Notes: generated by a model not told the origin, from the letters alone. DNA of 64,000 nt from Poecilobothrus nobilitatus (GCA_947095535.1 OX352772.1:31701445-31765444); one strand, 5' to 3'. Shown: positions 1 through 12,259, counted from the first letter of the stretch. Numbers and translations are program-made.

Positions 1-394
1 TATTATTAGGTATAAAACTATATTTGAATAAAATGTATGTAAATTTATTGCAATTTTAAACAGAAGAAAAATTAAAATTTAAAAGAAAAAGTGTATAATT
101 TCCTTTCTTTTTTTGTTATAAGAAACCAATTTGATTTGAAATATTTAAACAGAAAGGTAAAATTAAACATAACTTTTTACCTGAAAATAAAATATATATA
201 TAGCCAATTAAATAAAATCGTTTACATCCGTTCCAAAAGAGGCTATCAACCTCGTTTTATACTTATTTTTTTTTTTTTTATTTAAATAAAACGATTCCTT
301 TTGATTTCGTATCATATTATTTTTAGTACTAAAATTGTATTTGTATTTTATAAAGTGTTAAAATATGCAAATGTAAAACACATTTTTAACCTAC
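1..394. other. AT-rich DNA, no feature seen
   Basis: Low-complexity AT-rich sequence with a T tract near 268-281. The short open frames have no recognisable protein motif and read like chance frames. I see no gene or repeat here. Confidence 0.6.
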
Positions 395-740
395 TTAAGT
401 CTAGAGGCTTTTTAGCACATTTTTGTAAAGATTTTAGAAAAATATATTCATCAATTTATCTGTTTCCGTCCGCCTGTCTAATAAAGCTTTAATTAAGTGG
501 GAACATTTTTATATAGCGCAACACATTACGGAACATTAATTCCTCAAAGAATTGGAAAAAGCCCTCTTTTGAAATGCTTACATGCACCTACTTAAAGTTC
601 TTCTGAATATTTTTTCTCGTTTTTCCGGTTTCCTTGAAATTGGAAATCCTTAAAATTTTTTGCATTTGCCTTATATAAAAAATTCTAAATTTGATACATG
701 ATATTTGTGGTTTTGAAAATATGCGTTTTTAAAAATGTTT
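395..740 (+). repeat. Family A dispersed repeat, decayed copy
   Basis: This stretch starts with the family A signature TTTTTAGCACATTTTTG, continues with a CTGTTTCCGTCCGCCTGTC tract, and then shows weaker matches (ATTACGGA, AAAAGCCCTCTTTTGAAA) in the same order as the well-preserved copy at 62915-63775. It is non-coding. The order of landmarks supports homology although many bases have changed. The right half of the family is missing or unrecognisable. Confidence 0.5.
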
Positions 741-844
741 CCTTTTGCGTACTGACTTCTTTAAATTTATATTTTTAAAATCTTGTATTTTCAGTGTACT
801 AAAACACCGCATCCTTTTCTAATAATTCTAGTTATTCCTTCAGT

Positions 845-1425
845 ATATTTCCTATCTCACCCTATTATTACGTGTAGTAGATTTTGCTTCAACTTATAAT
901 ACTTCTATCAACTTTACTGTCTCTAAAAAAATGAAGATCTATAGAGGGTTTATTGCTGGCAGTTATTCTTCCAAAAAAAAATATCCTTTTAAGTGCACAA
1001 ATTTTACTTGAAGTAAAGCGCGGCAGTTTTGCATATGTGTCGCGGAGGTTCATCTCTCTTCTGAGAGAATCTGCATGTTCAGTCGTTCTATATTACAATT
1101 TTATTTAAGGTATCTTGTTACAATCGGTATCTCGACAGGTATCTTGAATTGTAAGTTTATTTTTACCGAGTCATATGATTTGTTCATATCTTTTCGGATT
1201 ATAATTTCTAAGACGTCGCTTGCATTACTTGATCCATTTGGCATTCCATAGTTTATCCCTACAATTTTCCTCTTCCATTCTTAGCACTTCTTTTATTGTA
1301 TATTTACCTATGATGCCTCAATAAGGAAGTCGATCCACTTCCTCATTTCCCTCTATACCAAAGGTGTTCAGGTACACAGTAGAGCTTTACTTGATTGTTT
1401 GTTCCTAAACCACTAACTAAACTAC
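845..1425 (-). pseudogene. R1/I-like non-LTR retrotransposon tail (RNase H plus zinc knuckle), broken
   Basis: Read on the minus strand, the segment starting near 1425 gives an RNase H C-terminal signature: NQVKLYCVPEH, then after a frameshift GIEGNEEVDRL. It continues into RLRNYNPKRYEQII and LGKNKLTIQ. Near 1090-1020 there is a zinc-knuckle-like CRFSQKRDEPPRHIC, followed by a HLKGYFF-type tail. This order (RNase H, linker, Cys/His knuckle, short tail) is the usual C-terminus of ORF2 in R1/I-type elements. At least two frameshifts and several stops show it is dead. The reverse transcriptase and endonuclease domains that should lie at higher coordinates are absent, so the copy is 5' truncated. 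The exact clade cannot be fixed by eye. Confidence 0.6.
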
Positions 1426-1950
1426 TGCACTTTCAAATTCAAATAATATTAAAAATAACTACTTTTGACATTATAGACAATTGATTATATTTATTTCTTT
1501 ATTTAAATATAGAATTATTACCATAAATCTTGAATCTTAATGTTTTTTTGCTATAAGTGAGAATATATGAAATCCTTTACAAAGTATATAATATATACAC
1601 ATAAATATTATTTATTAACAATTTTAAAATCAAAAAGGTTAATTTATTGTTTTGTCTTGATGCGTTTTTGTTGAATATTTTAAAGGATCTATTCAAAATT
1701 GGTAAAATACAACATTTATTTCCTGTTTAAAATTTATGGTTTCGCAAAAACAAAACAAAATTATAAGAAAAAAAATTTAAAGGAAATGTATAAGTTTAAG
1801 TTTAAGTTTCACTTTTATTTTGTATTTACATTCAAAATATCATACTATATATCATATTTTGGAAAATACACGCTAACTAAACGCTAGGAACGGCTTCCTT
1901 TATACATATGTAGGTTTAGTTATTTAGGAAAATATGATGTTAAAGGGGAA
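1426..1950. other. AT-rich DNA, no feature seen
   Basis: No repeat or coding signal that I can support. The end of this stretch may hold the unrecognised 3' UTR of the jockey-like remnant that follows on the minus strand. Confidence 0.5.
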
Positions 1951-1954
1951 TTAG

Positions 1955-2705
1955 TGTGAAGATTGGAAACGAACCTATAAAAATTCGTTTTGAATTTTTG
2001 CAAATTGTAGTACGGAACGTTATTGACAGAGGGGAACACATTAGATGGAAGCAGTTCCACATCTTATCAGTTCTCACAACACATGAGTTCTATATGCAGT
2101 TTCAAACTATCTTGGAATTTCCACAGTGTAGATGTGAGCACTTGCAGCTCTTCTGGTGTTGCGTTGGAATTGTTTAAGAGGAGGTTTAATTGATTTTAGT
2201 TCAATTGAGCAAGTGTCATTACCTACAATATATCTATAAAACAGAGAAATAGCTCCAATATTACGACGAGAGTTAACTGGATTAAGTGTTACTTGTTCGA
2301 CAGGGTCGCCTATTTATGAGTGGTAAGGCGCGGTTTTGGATTTTGTCGAGGTAACTCAAAGAAGTTTGGGATGCGTCTGCCCAGATGTGAGAGTTGTACT
2401 CCATCTTAGGTCGAATATAGACTTTATAGATATTAGACAAATCCTTTGGAGAGAAATATATTTTACAGTGGGACAGAAAACTCAAACATTTAGCAGCACT
2501 TTTAGCTATATCAAAAATATGCTCGAATGAGCATTCACAGCATTCGCAGTTCATTCAGTTCGAATGTGGAATCACAGCATTTTTTGATTTAGCTGCAAAC
2601 CTAAAATGCTTAGACTTTCTAATCGCTCTATATTTTCTCCTTGGAATCGCAAAATTGGGTTAAACTGATTTCTTTTGCAGGAAATTAGGCAGCTTTGGAG
2701 GTATT
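1955..2705 (-). pseudogene. Jockey-like non-LTR reverse transcriptase, C-terminal fragment
   Basis: On the minus strand from about 2705 the sequence reads ILRFQGENIERLESLSILGL, then, after a frameshift and stops, HIFDIAKSAAKCL, DLSNIYKVYIRPKMEYNSHI and LDKIQNRALPLI. It continues at lower coordinates with LNPVNSRRNIGAISLFYRY, IKPPLKQFQRNTRRAASAH and YTVEIPR. These blocks follow the order of the thumb and C-terminal region of jockey-like ORF2 proteins, where the family has the sense 'fixed tail after the YxDD-bearing polymerase core'. The catalytic YxDD region is not present. Frameshifts near 2550 and 2290 and stops near 2110-2060 mark it as dead. A 90-residue open stretch at 2282-2554 is the best preserved part and is not a separate gene. 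Confidence 0.85.
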
Positions 2706-2788
2706 AAACTCAACTCTATTATGTATTGTATACATATGTGTTTAGAAATGAAATACCACATTATATAATATAAAAAAAATAAATGAGA

Positions 2789-3068
2789 GATTATTAGTAT
2801 GAACCGACTAGAATAGGTTGAAGTCAGGAGTTAGGAGGCGGATATTTTTGGTTCTTCCAATTTATGCAGCGATGTTAATAGTGCGTAAACCCTTTTTTCT
2901 AGGATGTTCTACTTGAAAATTTCGGGAGGCAAAATTCTAGATAATGGAAATTATTAGCCTGAACAAACTAGAATGGGTTGAAGTCAGAAGTTAGTAGACG
3001 GACATTTTTGGTTTTTGCATTGTATACAGGGATGTTAATAGTATATAGACCCTTTTCTCTATATAGTG
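2789..3068. repeat. Two-copy tandem duplication, 160-bp period
   Basis: The block beginning TTATTAGTATGAACCGACTA at 2791 recurs at 2951 as TTATTAGCCTGAACAAACTA. Both run on through AGGTTGAAGTCAG or GGGTTGAAGTCAG, a CGGATATTTTTGGTT-like stretch, GATGTTAATAGT and a run of TAGACCCTTTT. The copies differ at many positions, so the duplication is old. There is no coding signal. It may be part of the retrotransposon 5' flank or an independent duplication. Confidence 0.7.
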
Positions 3069-3069
3069 G

Positions 3070-4075
3070 AGAATGGAATAGGCTGATGATTTTAATAGCA
3101 AAGTTTTCTGACCAGAGAATTTGTTTAACGACCTTGATTTTACCATTAGTTTAGATTTGATCTATCTTTAATACATTCATATTTTTTATTATCTATTTTA
3201 TTGCCTATGTGCCCAGTTTATTTTAATATTAATAAATATTCGATTTAATTATATTTTATTTTTGTACATTTTGTGCTTTTTTTTTTGGTTTACTTTTCTC
3301 CAAGTTGTTTTGATAATTATCCTTAATCAATAGGCATAAATTTTAATTGAAAATTTTTCGATAATAAACCAAAAAAGAAAATTTGATTAGATATACATAT
3401 AGAAATAACTATTAACTAAAAAGTGAGCAATTTTAATTTGATACTAATATTGATTTTATTATTTTTATTTTTCTTTTTTTGATAACCTTTTTAATGAATG
3501 CTTATAAATATTGCCAAAATTAAAAATCCTTTTTTTTTCTTTTTTTTTTTAATGATTTTTAATGATTCCAATTCCTTTTTTGTTTTTTATTCTTAATTTA
3601 AAATTAATTTATATGTCTTGTATTCTTAATTGCTTTCAAAAACACTCCAATACCAATTCTTGAAGGAATTCATTTTTAGGATTTTATTTCAAATTAATCT
3701 TTAAGAATGTTAATAAATTAATTTCAAAATATTTAAAATATTGCTTAAATATTTAAAATAAACATCAAATTAACCAATCATTAATTATTTCTATAAATAA
3801 ACTCATTTTACACCATATGCATTAAATCGTTTGTTTTAAAACCATTTTTTAAAAGAATTTTTTAGGACCACGTTTACCTAAGAACATATTTTCTTTTCAA
3901 AACACTTTTTTTTTTTTTCAAAATACATATTAACATCTTAAGTTTGTTGACCGTTATTTGAATGACGAAGTGATTATAATCATTTTAAAAAAATGTTACT
4001 GGAATAACATAAAGTTGTTCATTATTTCTATTAAAATTAAAATATTGGTCTCAAACTATGTAGAATTGCTATTGT
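3070..4075. other. AT-rich DNA, no feature seen
   Basis: Long runs of T and A with no recognisable protein motif or repeat family member. Confidence 0.6.
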
Positions 4076-4077
4076 CT

Positions 4078-4380
4078 TTCTCGCGGTATAAACTGGAACC
4101 ATATATCACGATTATTGAGAACTACCGGACGTAAAAAATTTTCCAACATGGTCCGTTATACTGCCCCAGAGACGGTTTCTGGATGCTCAGTTTCATTTTT
4201 AAAAAAATATGGACCGATAACTCTAGCAGCCATAATTCCACAGCAAACAATGCATCTGAGAGGGTGTAATTATCACTGATGCACTGCTCTTGGATTCTCC
4301 CGAAATTCGGCAGTTCGGTTTATTGACATATTCATTTAAAGGAAAATGTGCTTCGTCACTCATAATGATATTTTTCAAAA
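4078..4380 (-). pseudogene. Tc1/mariner (IS630-like) transposase fragment
   Basis: The minus strand reads LKNIIMSDEAHFPLNEYVNK, then PNCRISGESK, TPSQMHCLLWNYGC, a stop, SYRSIFF, NETEHPETVSGAV and finally NRDIWFQFIPRE. The SDEAHF block carries the first aspartate of the catalytic DDE/D triad of the IS630-Tc1-mariner superfamily. The following blocks match the order leading to the second acidic residue (a WFQQDGA-type motif in relatives), but that residue is lost here and the final catalytic region is absent. In-frame stops make this inactive. Element position is supported by a candidate terminal repeat at 4539-4575. Confidence 0.8.
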
Positions 4381-4538
4381 AATCAATAGTCCGGAAACAT
4401 AATAAAATTCAAAACTTTTTACACGTTCTTGCACGGAGTATGATGACATAAAATTTTATAAAATTCTTTATTATCTGCAAAAAGAAATAAAATAAAAAAC
4501 TCTACAAATAAAAAAATTATAAGTATTTCAAATCAGTC

Positions 4539-4575
4539 AGCAGGCCCACCCTGTCGGCCCACCCTGTGTAATATA
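4539..4575 (-). repeat. Candidate 5' terminal repeat of the mariner-like remnant
   Basis: This short GC-rich island contains GGCCCACCCTGT twice, 14 bases apart. Read on the minus strand it starts TTACACAGGGTGGGCC next to a TA dinucleotide. ACAGGGTG-type ends beside TA are typical of Tc1/mariner elements, and it lies upstream of the transposase fragment in the expected direction. The opposite end was not found, so the assignment is inference. Confidence 0.4.
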
Positions 4576-4769
4576 ACTTGTGTTTAAACTGAATGTGATC
4601 CTTTATTTTGGCATAAGATCATAAGTGACCACACATAACCACCTATTCTAAGTTCCATCGTAGTGTTAAGTTTCATAGAAATTACGAAAATTTAATACTT
4701 AATTTCGACGTACTAAATATTTTTTCAAAGTTTAATAATATAGGAATTCTCAATTCCTGCGTTATATAA

Positions 4770-5320
4770 AAACAAGGTAAAATGAAACCAATGATTTTTA
4801 AAGACGCACATTTTTCAAAAGAAATCTAACACTTACTTCAATTTTAAAGTAACCATAACGAAAACATAATATTAGACACTTCATTTTTGAGTTTCTTTTC
4901 TTTTTGAATTTTCAAATTTTGAGCCTTAATAGCTCTTAAACAGGAGATGAAACAAAAAACAAATTCTAAGATAACTTATACTAATTCTAAAAGATGTTTC
5001 TTATGCGAAAATTTCAAGGATTTACGAAGGACATTACGAAGATATGAAGCAAGCAAAATCTCGGAAAATTTTACTTTTACATAACGGTAAATTTTAATAC
5101 AAAATAAAAAAAAATTGTATAATTTTGATATATTTTTTATAAAGATAAGAAAAGGTCCTGTCGTTTGTCTTTTTTAGATTAAAAAAAGGTTAAGCAGAAC
5201 CTGTGATACACACATATAAAAATAAGAATTTTGAAGGAATATACAAGCACCGTAACGAGTGGGGCTACATAAAAACGTTGTTCTACATTCTAAATTTTAA
5301 TAAAATTAGACAGAACATTT
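4770..5320 (-). repeat. Family A dispersed repeat, minus orientation
   Basis: Landmarks of family A appear in reverse order and complement: CCAATGATTTTTAAAGACGC, AGCTCTTAAACAGG, AACTTATACTAATTCTAAAA, ACATAACGGTAAATTT, and GGGGCTACATAAAAACGTTG. The GTCCGTC tract and terminal hairpin expected beyond 5320 are missing. It is non-coding; the 82-residue open frame from 5203 lies across this repeat and has no motif. Confidence 0.75.
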
Positions 5321-5459
5321 TTTGTTTGAATTTTCAAAAAGATTTTCCGGTGCAGATTTTTAATTGTCTTCGACGGAATTTAGAACAACTAAAAATTTTT
5401 ATTCGTAACAACGTATCTATCAGAAAAAATCTACGTCGGAATTCTGAATAAGGGTGATC

Positions 5460-6665
5460 ACTTCTTTCACTTTTCCAAGTTGGCAAATACTTTTTTGTAA
5501 TCCATCCAACTATACATTATAAAAGAATTTGCCACATGCAATTTATTCAGTTAACAGAAAATATTAATGTTAAAAGAGAAATTCTTAAATTACACATAAA
5601 ATTACTGTTTAAAAAAAAAAAAACTTTTTTTTTCTGAAATTAATTAAAACTTAATTTCCCAAGAAAAAAAAAGGAAACAGCACTTTTAAAACATTTGCAA
5701 TTTTTGTTTTTATTTTTTTGTTTTCACTTAAATTTAGTATTACAAGTAATTACCTTTAAAAGGACACAATTTTATTTTTTTTTTTTTGTAGGATGTTAAA
5801 TCTTAACCGTTGTAAGGATTTTTCGTAATTTTATTTTTACATTATATTACGGAAGCTTATGTTTTCTGTTTTTTTTTTTAAATTGGAAAAGATGGAAAAA
5901 AGAAAAAAAAATGAGTAAACTTTAACTGTAATAAAATTACTTTTTAATATGCGGGATGTAATTTTCTTATTACTGAGATGCAGCACAAAAAAAAAAAAAA
6001 GGAAAAAGATAATTAATTTAAAAAAAAAAAAGAAAGAAAAAAAAAATTCTACGATACAAGTCAGTTAATTTTTTAAACTAATTTAAGACAAAGAATAACA
6101 GTAAATTTAAAACAATGTATTAAGCAGTGAAAAGAATTTTCCATGAAAAACAAACAGGAAAAAAATAAAAGCAAAAAAATAATTTTTAAATAAAACTATA
6201 ACTTTTTTCATTTTTGTATATATTTAAAACTTTAATAGTAAAATTTTTATTATAATTAAATTAAATATAATTCAAATTTTAATTAGATACTTAAAAGTAA
6301 TGATAAGTGTAATATAAAATTAGTTTATTATACATTCACGTATTAAATTCAATTAACAAAAATCACCACTTAAAATGTATGTATGTATATCGATTACTCA
6401 TTACAATTAGATAATCATATTATTATTTTAGAATTTCAAAATTAGTATTTTTCAAATAAATAAAAAAAAAAACAAAAAACAACTTTATACAACATATATT
6501 GGCAATTCATCCAAAAAGTATTCAATTATGTATCAAAAAAGATAAACCTAACCTATAATATGTTATGTAATTTTTAATTAATTATGTGTATATTTAAAAT
6601 TTATGAGGACTTGGAAATTTTCCGTTTAAAATGTTTTTTATAGGGATCTTATAAATAAGGGCATA
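5460..6665. other. AT-rich DNA, no feature seen
   Basis: Dominated by A and T homopolymers (for example 5986-6050) and AT-rich unique sequence. No gene, RNA or repeat family member recognised. Confidence 0.6.
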
Positions 6666-6671
6666 AAATTT

Positions 6672-7313
6672 GGGACATTACAAAAATCCTTTCATCAAAA
6701 GACTTTTTTCAAAAAAATACATTATTTATAAACAGATAAATTGCAAATAATACACTTTGCAAAATGGGACATTTGAACAAAAGATTCATTTCACGAAATT
6801 ACATATTACAAAAAGTACATTTTACAAAAAGTACACTTTGCATAGTTAAAGACATAGTACAAAAAACGATTACAAAAATTAGATTTTTCCAACTGATTAG
6901 AAATCAGAGTTTTCCTTTTTCCAGAATATTTATACATATATACATAGAGTCGGATCTCAAAATCAGGATTTCTGCCTTTTCCAAACTAATTTAAAATCGT
7001 TGTTTGTATGTATATGAATCGCTTTTTTTAAAATATTCCTTTTGGCTTTATGCAAAATATGGTTTCTTTATGAAAAGGAAATTTGTGAAATGGCTATTTT
7101 CTCAAGTTAAGAATTTATGATGTTGCCGTTTTGTGAAATGGAAATTTTTGATGTGGGTTTTTTTATCAAATGAGGAATTTGCGAAATGGCGGTTTTGCAG
7201 AAAAGGAAATTTTGTGAATTGAATGACTTGACTTTTGAGTGATTTTTTTTTTGTAAAACCTACCTTTTTTGATGAAAAGTGTTTTTACAATGTGTCTTTT
7301 GATAAAGTGACCC
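6672..7313. repeat. Foldback-like inverted-repeat unit 1, with shared core
   Basis: The left end GGGACATTACAAAAATCC with CATCAAAAGAC is roughly the complement of the right end TTTTGATGAAAAGTG...TTTTGATAAAGTGACCC. The left arm is full of CATTTTACAAAAAGT-like words; the right arm repeats TTTTGTGAAATGG-like words (near 7084, 7130, 7180). Between the arms, at about 6905-7000, is sequence resembling the core of the other units: CTTTTTCCAGAATATTTATA, then GTCGGATCTCAAAATCAGGA and TCTGCCTTTTCC. The arms are imperfect, so I hold the exact limits loosely. Non-coding; the 76-residue frame at 6764-6994 is a by-product. Confidence 0.45.
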
Positions 7314-9744
7314 ATACCCATAAAATTTATATATGTAAAGTGTCAACATTTTTTCAAGAATAATTTTAAATATAAAAAACAAGGCTGTTACGAATATTGG
7401 GTCGACGGCATAACAATAAACAATTAATCTCGTTTTCTTCAAAGGTAATATTTATTATTATTTAAGTATACCTTTATATTTTTTTTGTGAATAAAACTTT
7501 TATTTTGAATCTTATATTTAAAATTTCCAATTACCAATTAAAATATTAAAATTATATCTTTGTTAAATTTAACTGTTTTATCTATTATAATAAATTATCT
7601 ATTATGTAATCAAATTTTGTAGGAATATTCCTCTGATCCCGCAAGGTGTTGTGTACTACGTTTTGTTTTTGAATACGGCAACCTGTTCCAGCACCAGAGT
7701 TCTCTAAGTTTTCTTCGATTTTTCATTGTGCTAATTATATGGTTACATCATTCAATTTTTCAGAATGGTTTAACGGCATTAAGGGACAAGTTTGATAGAA
7801 TTAAAATAATATAAAAACAAAAGCTAAAAAGTTTTATTACATAATAAACAAACGAAATACTCCGGGTAACGTGACAGTTCCCTGCTAGTACTGTAATAAA
7901 GTAAAACAATCAGTTTAAAAATAAAAGAAAAATGTAAAATAAGTGATAGTGATTCTGAACTCCAAAATCACTATAAAAAGTAAAATATTAATAGGCGAAC
8001 TAACAAATTTTGAAGCTATAGAATAAATCTTTAAAATTGAAGTATGTTTTCAAAATTTGTTATTGAGCCTTCTATGGTTTTATAATATTCATCTAACTCT
8101 AATAAAAATTTCATATTTTCTTGATCAAATCTACATATGTACAATATTTTTCCTTCTATGCCGATTTTTTTATAGATAAATTTATTATAAACTCCTTCAT
8201 TCGAATTTTATGGGCAACTAAATAGCTACCTCATAATCTTCGATTCAAAAACTACGAAAAAGAATAAAACTTAAATTTTTTTTGGAATAACAAAACTAAG
8301 ATGAAGCTTAGGCAAATTTTATTTATCTATAGCAAGATCTCAATATCACATATAAACTTAAGCTAAGCTTTTTTGAATGGAGAAACGAGTTTTTGTATAA
8401 AAACTGAGATTTAAATTTAAGCTTAGTTTTATGTATTTGATCCATTAATTTAATATAATTCTTCATCTAATTGCGGGTTTTAACATTTTTTATTTTTTTT
8501 TTTAAAAGCTTAACATAAAAAGTCTCATACCGTCTTAACTTGATTATGCTGATAAATAAGTATGAGATGTACAGCAAACCATCTAATTAACAATATCCTA
8601 AAAACTAATAAAAGCATAACAAGTTAGAATAAAGAACAGAAGAGAAGTTTAGTTAAGTCGTGAATTGAATTCACATTTATTTTTCATCCGTTGTACTACT
8701 TCCCTTGGCCGTCTACTGTTCAGTTACACAGAATCACATCAAACCAAACCAATTTCTTCATGAATCGCATATTAATTTTTCTCGCTCGATCATTCTCACT
8801 TCAGAAAAATTATACCAGTATCCGTCTTTTCAAGTTTCTCCTCTGGAATAAAATTTATACATTTATGGGTGTGTCTTTATTTCATCTAAACTACTTTATA
8901 TTTTTCAACAAAGTGCATATTTTCAGATATCTTGTGACCTTTCAGAGAAGCATACAATGTTGTCAATAGACATATTAGTTTGAGAGATATGATAAAAAAT
9001 ACAAAACGTAAAATTAAGCTTTGAAAGATATTTGACACCTTTAATGACGTCATTGAGAAGCCATACTCGCCTATTTATGACCAAGAATATTTATGCAAAA
9101 TTTGAAAAAAAAAAAAACGCGGGAAGTTAATTAAAATAAACATGCAATTAACTATTAAGTAAAATGAAGTATTTTGTACTACCAGTATGAAAAGTTATTT
9201 TGTTTTTTTATTCGAATGCCAATCTTTGTTTGACATATTTTATATCTTACCATTAATTTTTTTTAATTTTATTTTTAATTCTAAACTTTACTTCCCCATT
9301 AAAAATAGTTTTTCAAAACTTTCCTTTCAAAATAAAAATAAACCACTTTTTTATAAAATTTAAACTTATTTATAATAATTTTATATTAACAAAAAAAGAC
9401 TCCTATCTTTTTTTTCTCCTTTCCCTATCAAAAATAATTTTTTTTTTTTTTTTCTAGTAGCAAAAATTTATCCTAATAATTTTCAGAATAAAATCAGAAT
9501 TTTTGTAAAAATAAATGGGTACATAAAAGTCAAAGTTTCCAATTTATGACCATTGATTTTCAAATTTAACAAGTAATGGAAAAACCAAGGATTTTCAAAA
9601 AAGAACATTTCCAAAATTAAAAAATATTCCATAATAAGTTTTGGGCAAAAAGTATGTAGGTATATAGAAAAATAAATTTATAAAAATATAAAAAAATCAC
9701 AAAAAAATCGGAAAAAAAAATGGGGAAAATCAAGTCACATTTTC
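7314..9744. other. AT-rich DNA, no feature supported
   Basis: Mostly unique AT-rich sequence. Two patches are less AT-rich: 7620-7720 and 8680-8960. Neither gives a convincing protein motif on either strand, and the 92-residue frame at 8691-8969 has no recognisable domain. These patches could be old mobile-element fragments. Confidence 0.5.
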
Positions 9745-10345
9745 GTCAATTTTAAGGTAACACTATATTATTAAGAAAACATCCTAAGCACAAGTCCTTA
9801 TAGATCCTAAACGGATGGTGACAAAAACATATCATTCTGAAATCACTCATTATTTTAAAGTACCTTTTAAAATTTCTAGTTTAAAACTTAAACCGTTTGG
9901 AGGATAGAAGCGCTAAAAATTATGCAAAAATTGAGTTTCGCATAACGGTAAATTATATTTTGACAAAAGTAAATAATATTTATTGTGTATACATATTTTA
10001 TAAAGCTATTAAAAGCAGCTATCGATTGGCGTTTCCAGATTGATATCTTTTAGAACTTATATTATAAAAATTTAAATATAAAGCTTTTTGGACTTGTGAC
10101 GGGCTATAACTCCGTAACGGGCGGAAACTACAGAAAAAACTTGTTCCACACAATTAATTTTTTGTGATGTCTATCCATAGTTAAAATATCATTATTGTAC
10201 CGGATGTTTGATGAAATGAAACCGGATGAAAAATTCTTTTGAAATAGAATTGAAATAATTTGAAATAGAATTGTGTAGAAGTTTTGTAAACATCCGGACA
10301 GACAGTCGGACTAGAGTGAAACTAATAAGCAAATTTTTACAAATT
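9745..10345 (-). repeat. Family A dispersed repeat, minus orientation, diverged
   Basis: Reverse-order family A landmarks are present: CATAACGGTAAATTATA (about 9950), ATATTTTATAAAG, GGGCTATAACTCCGTAACGG (about 10108), a TTGTGATGTCTATCCATAG block, GTGTAGAAGTTTTGTAAACA and the GGACAGACAGTCGGAC tract with GAGTGAAACTAATAAGC. The order matches 26545-27780 read backwards. A 20-base run around GAAATAGAATTG is locally duplicated near 10235-10275. Confidence 0.7.
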
Positions 10346-10904
10346 TTTTTTTTTTAAAATCATTTGGCACATTTACAAAAAAAAAATTTGCAAGAACCAA
10401 AATTAAAAGATAAAATATTTCAACTGAATATTAAAACTGAAATAAATTGTATTTTAAAAAAATAAAACACTTAAATAAAATATCAAAATTTTTAAAAGCA
10501 CCCGATAATAGAAAATATATTTGCTTAAGTTTCAAGGTTTCTATTTTTATGTATAAAAAAAAAAACAAAATTCCTTTTCAAATAAATTTAAAACATATAA
10601 CGTATATCCATTCTAATGCACATATATACATATATTATGTATTGATAAAATTATTTACTTTATTTATTTTAAATATTCCCTCGAATTATTTTTGGAAACA
10701 TGAATAACAAATAAACATAAACACAAACATGTATTTTGAAGTATATTTCGTATGAAGTATAACTCGAGAATACTTTAACCTAATTTTAGATATGGTTCGG
10801 CAACTGAAATTAGAAAAATCTAATATAGAAAAATAATAGAGATAGAAATATTTTAGATTACTAGGTTTACAAAATTATAGTTGATATTATTTTTAAAATT
10901 TGAA

Positions 10905-10980
10905 TCCTTTTTAGCACATTTTACAAAAATTTTCTATTATTTCCACTACATTCGTCCTTCACTCTGTAGTTGTCTTCAAC
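10905..10980 (+). repeat. Family A left-end fragment
   Basis: A short piece with CCTTTTTAGCACATTTTACA followed by TTCCACTACATTCGTCC and CACTCTGTAG, resembling the first 75 bases of family A. The rest of the family does not follow. Confidence 0.45.
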
Positions 10981-10984
10981 ACCA

Positions 10985-12145
10985 TTTGAAATAAAAAAAT
11001 TAAATTTAAATCGTAGATTGATCGCATAAAAACATAAGCTTTGTGTAGGTGAAGCAGTCAAAAAAAGGGGAAAAACACTTTTAAATGGTTACATTTAATA
11101 TTAAATTTTAGCCTGGAAGCTGGACATCTAAGTAAATTTTTCCTTAATTTCTTAAAATTCTTTCTTCTTTCTTTCTTTCAAGTTTATTAAATTTATATAC
11201 ACTTGAACATACGTTCATATGGGCGTAATGAATCAAATATAATGAAAATCTTTAAAAATCAAAGCCAATTTGAACTAACATTAGACACTAATACAACCAC
11301 ATCCACATTTTTATATTCATATATTATATAAATTAATTTATAAAAGTTTAATTCCTTTGTCAAAATTACAAAATAATTCAATTACAAAAAAGTCCAATAA
11401 AATAAAATTAATAGATATTTAAAAAAAAATAAATGTAAAATTGTTTAAATTTTTAACTTTATTACAAAAAAAAATACTTACTGTAAATTAACCAGTATAA
11501 AAATAACAGTTAAATATTTAATTCTTTATATTTAAAAACAAATTCTATCGTCAAATTTTAGTGACAAATAAATGAGAAGATAAGGAAGCTTGTGAGAGAC
11601 AAAAACTTCTTTCGGAATAGAGGAGTGAGTTTAGTTTTAACAATTTCTGGGATAATGGTGTTGAAATCATCCATTTCTCAATTTATCAGCCTTATATAAT
11701 GTCTTATTTAAATTGTTATTATATCTTTAACAGTTTTCAAGGTAATTATGTTTTAAAGTAAATAAATTTCATCATTTTTTATGTCTTATTAGAAACTTTT
11801 TTTTTAAAGGAAATTGTATTAAACTACGGAAAGTTGATATTGTTGAATTATCTCGAGACCAATAATAGATGTGATCCAAATTGTTATAACATAAATTTGA
11901 GTTTAGAACATTTAAAATGTATGTCTTTATTTAATTTGATGAGAATTTCACAAATAAAATAATTTATAGAAAAATGGCAGTGTTAGATTAACGTTAGATA
12001 CAGACAGAATTAAACTAATGACAGCTAAATTACGATAATTATATATAATTTATTATGAATGTATTTAATTAACTGTATTTCATATGGGTTAAGACTTTGC
12101 TAATTAATTTATTTGTAAATCAAAGAATAATACGGAATTAAAAAC
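10985..12145. other. AT-rich DNA, no feature seen
   Basis: No coding motif or repeat family member recognised. Contains an 11160-11185 CTTT-rich simple stretch. Confidence 0.55.
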
Positions 12146-12148
12146 GTT

Positions 12149-12255
12149 TCATAGTCGCTGGTTTTTCAATTGTAAAGTCTTCGGTTCAGAACACCAGTCA
12201 GATCATATATAGTACAATAGTAGTAATTTATATCGTAATAGTCTATATCGTAATA
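12149..12255 (+). repeat. SINE-2 copy, decayed
   Basis: The copy contains CATAGTCGCTGGTTTTTC, a B-box-like GGTTCAGAACACC and then CAGTCAGATCATATATAGT, AGTAATTTATATCGTAATA. The same succession is seen at 15055-15165 and 16110-16335. A polymerase III B box near a conserved non-tRNA tail suggests a tRNA-derived SINE. The A box is hard to see in this copy. The TATATCGTAATA motif is repeated once at the 3' end. Confidence 0.5.
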
Positions 12256-12259
12256 TAAA

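Noticed and set aside
8680..8970. A possible LTR or gene fragment because of less AT-rich composition
   Set aside because: Neither strand gives a protein motif and no second copy was seen in the window to act as an LTR partner.
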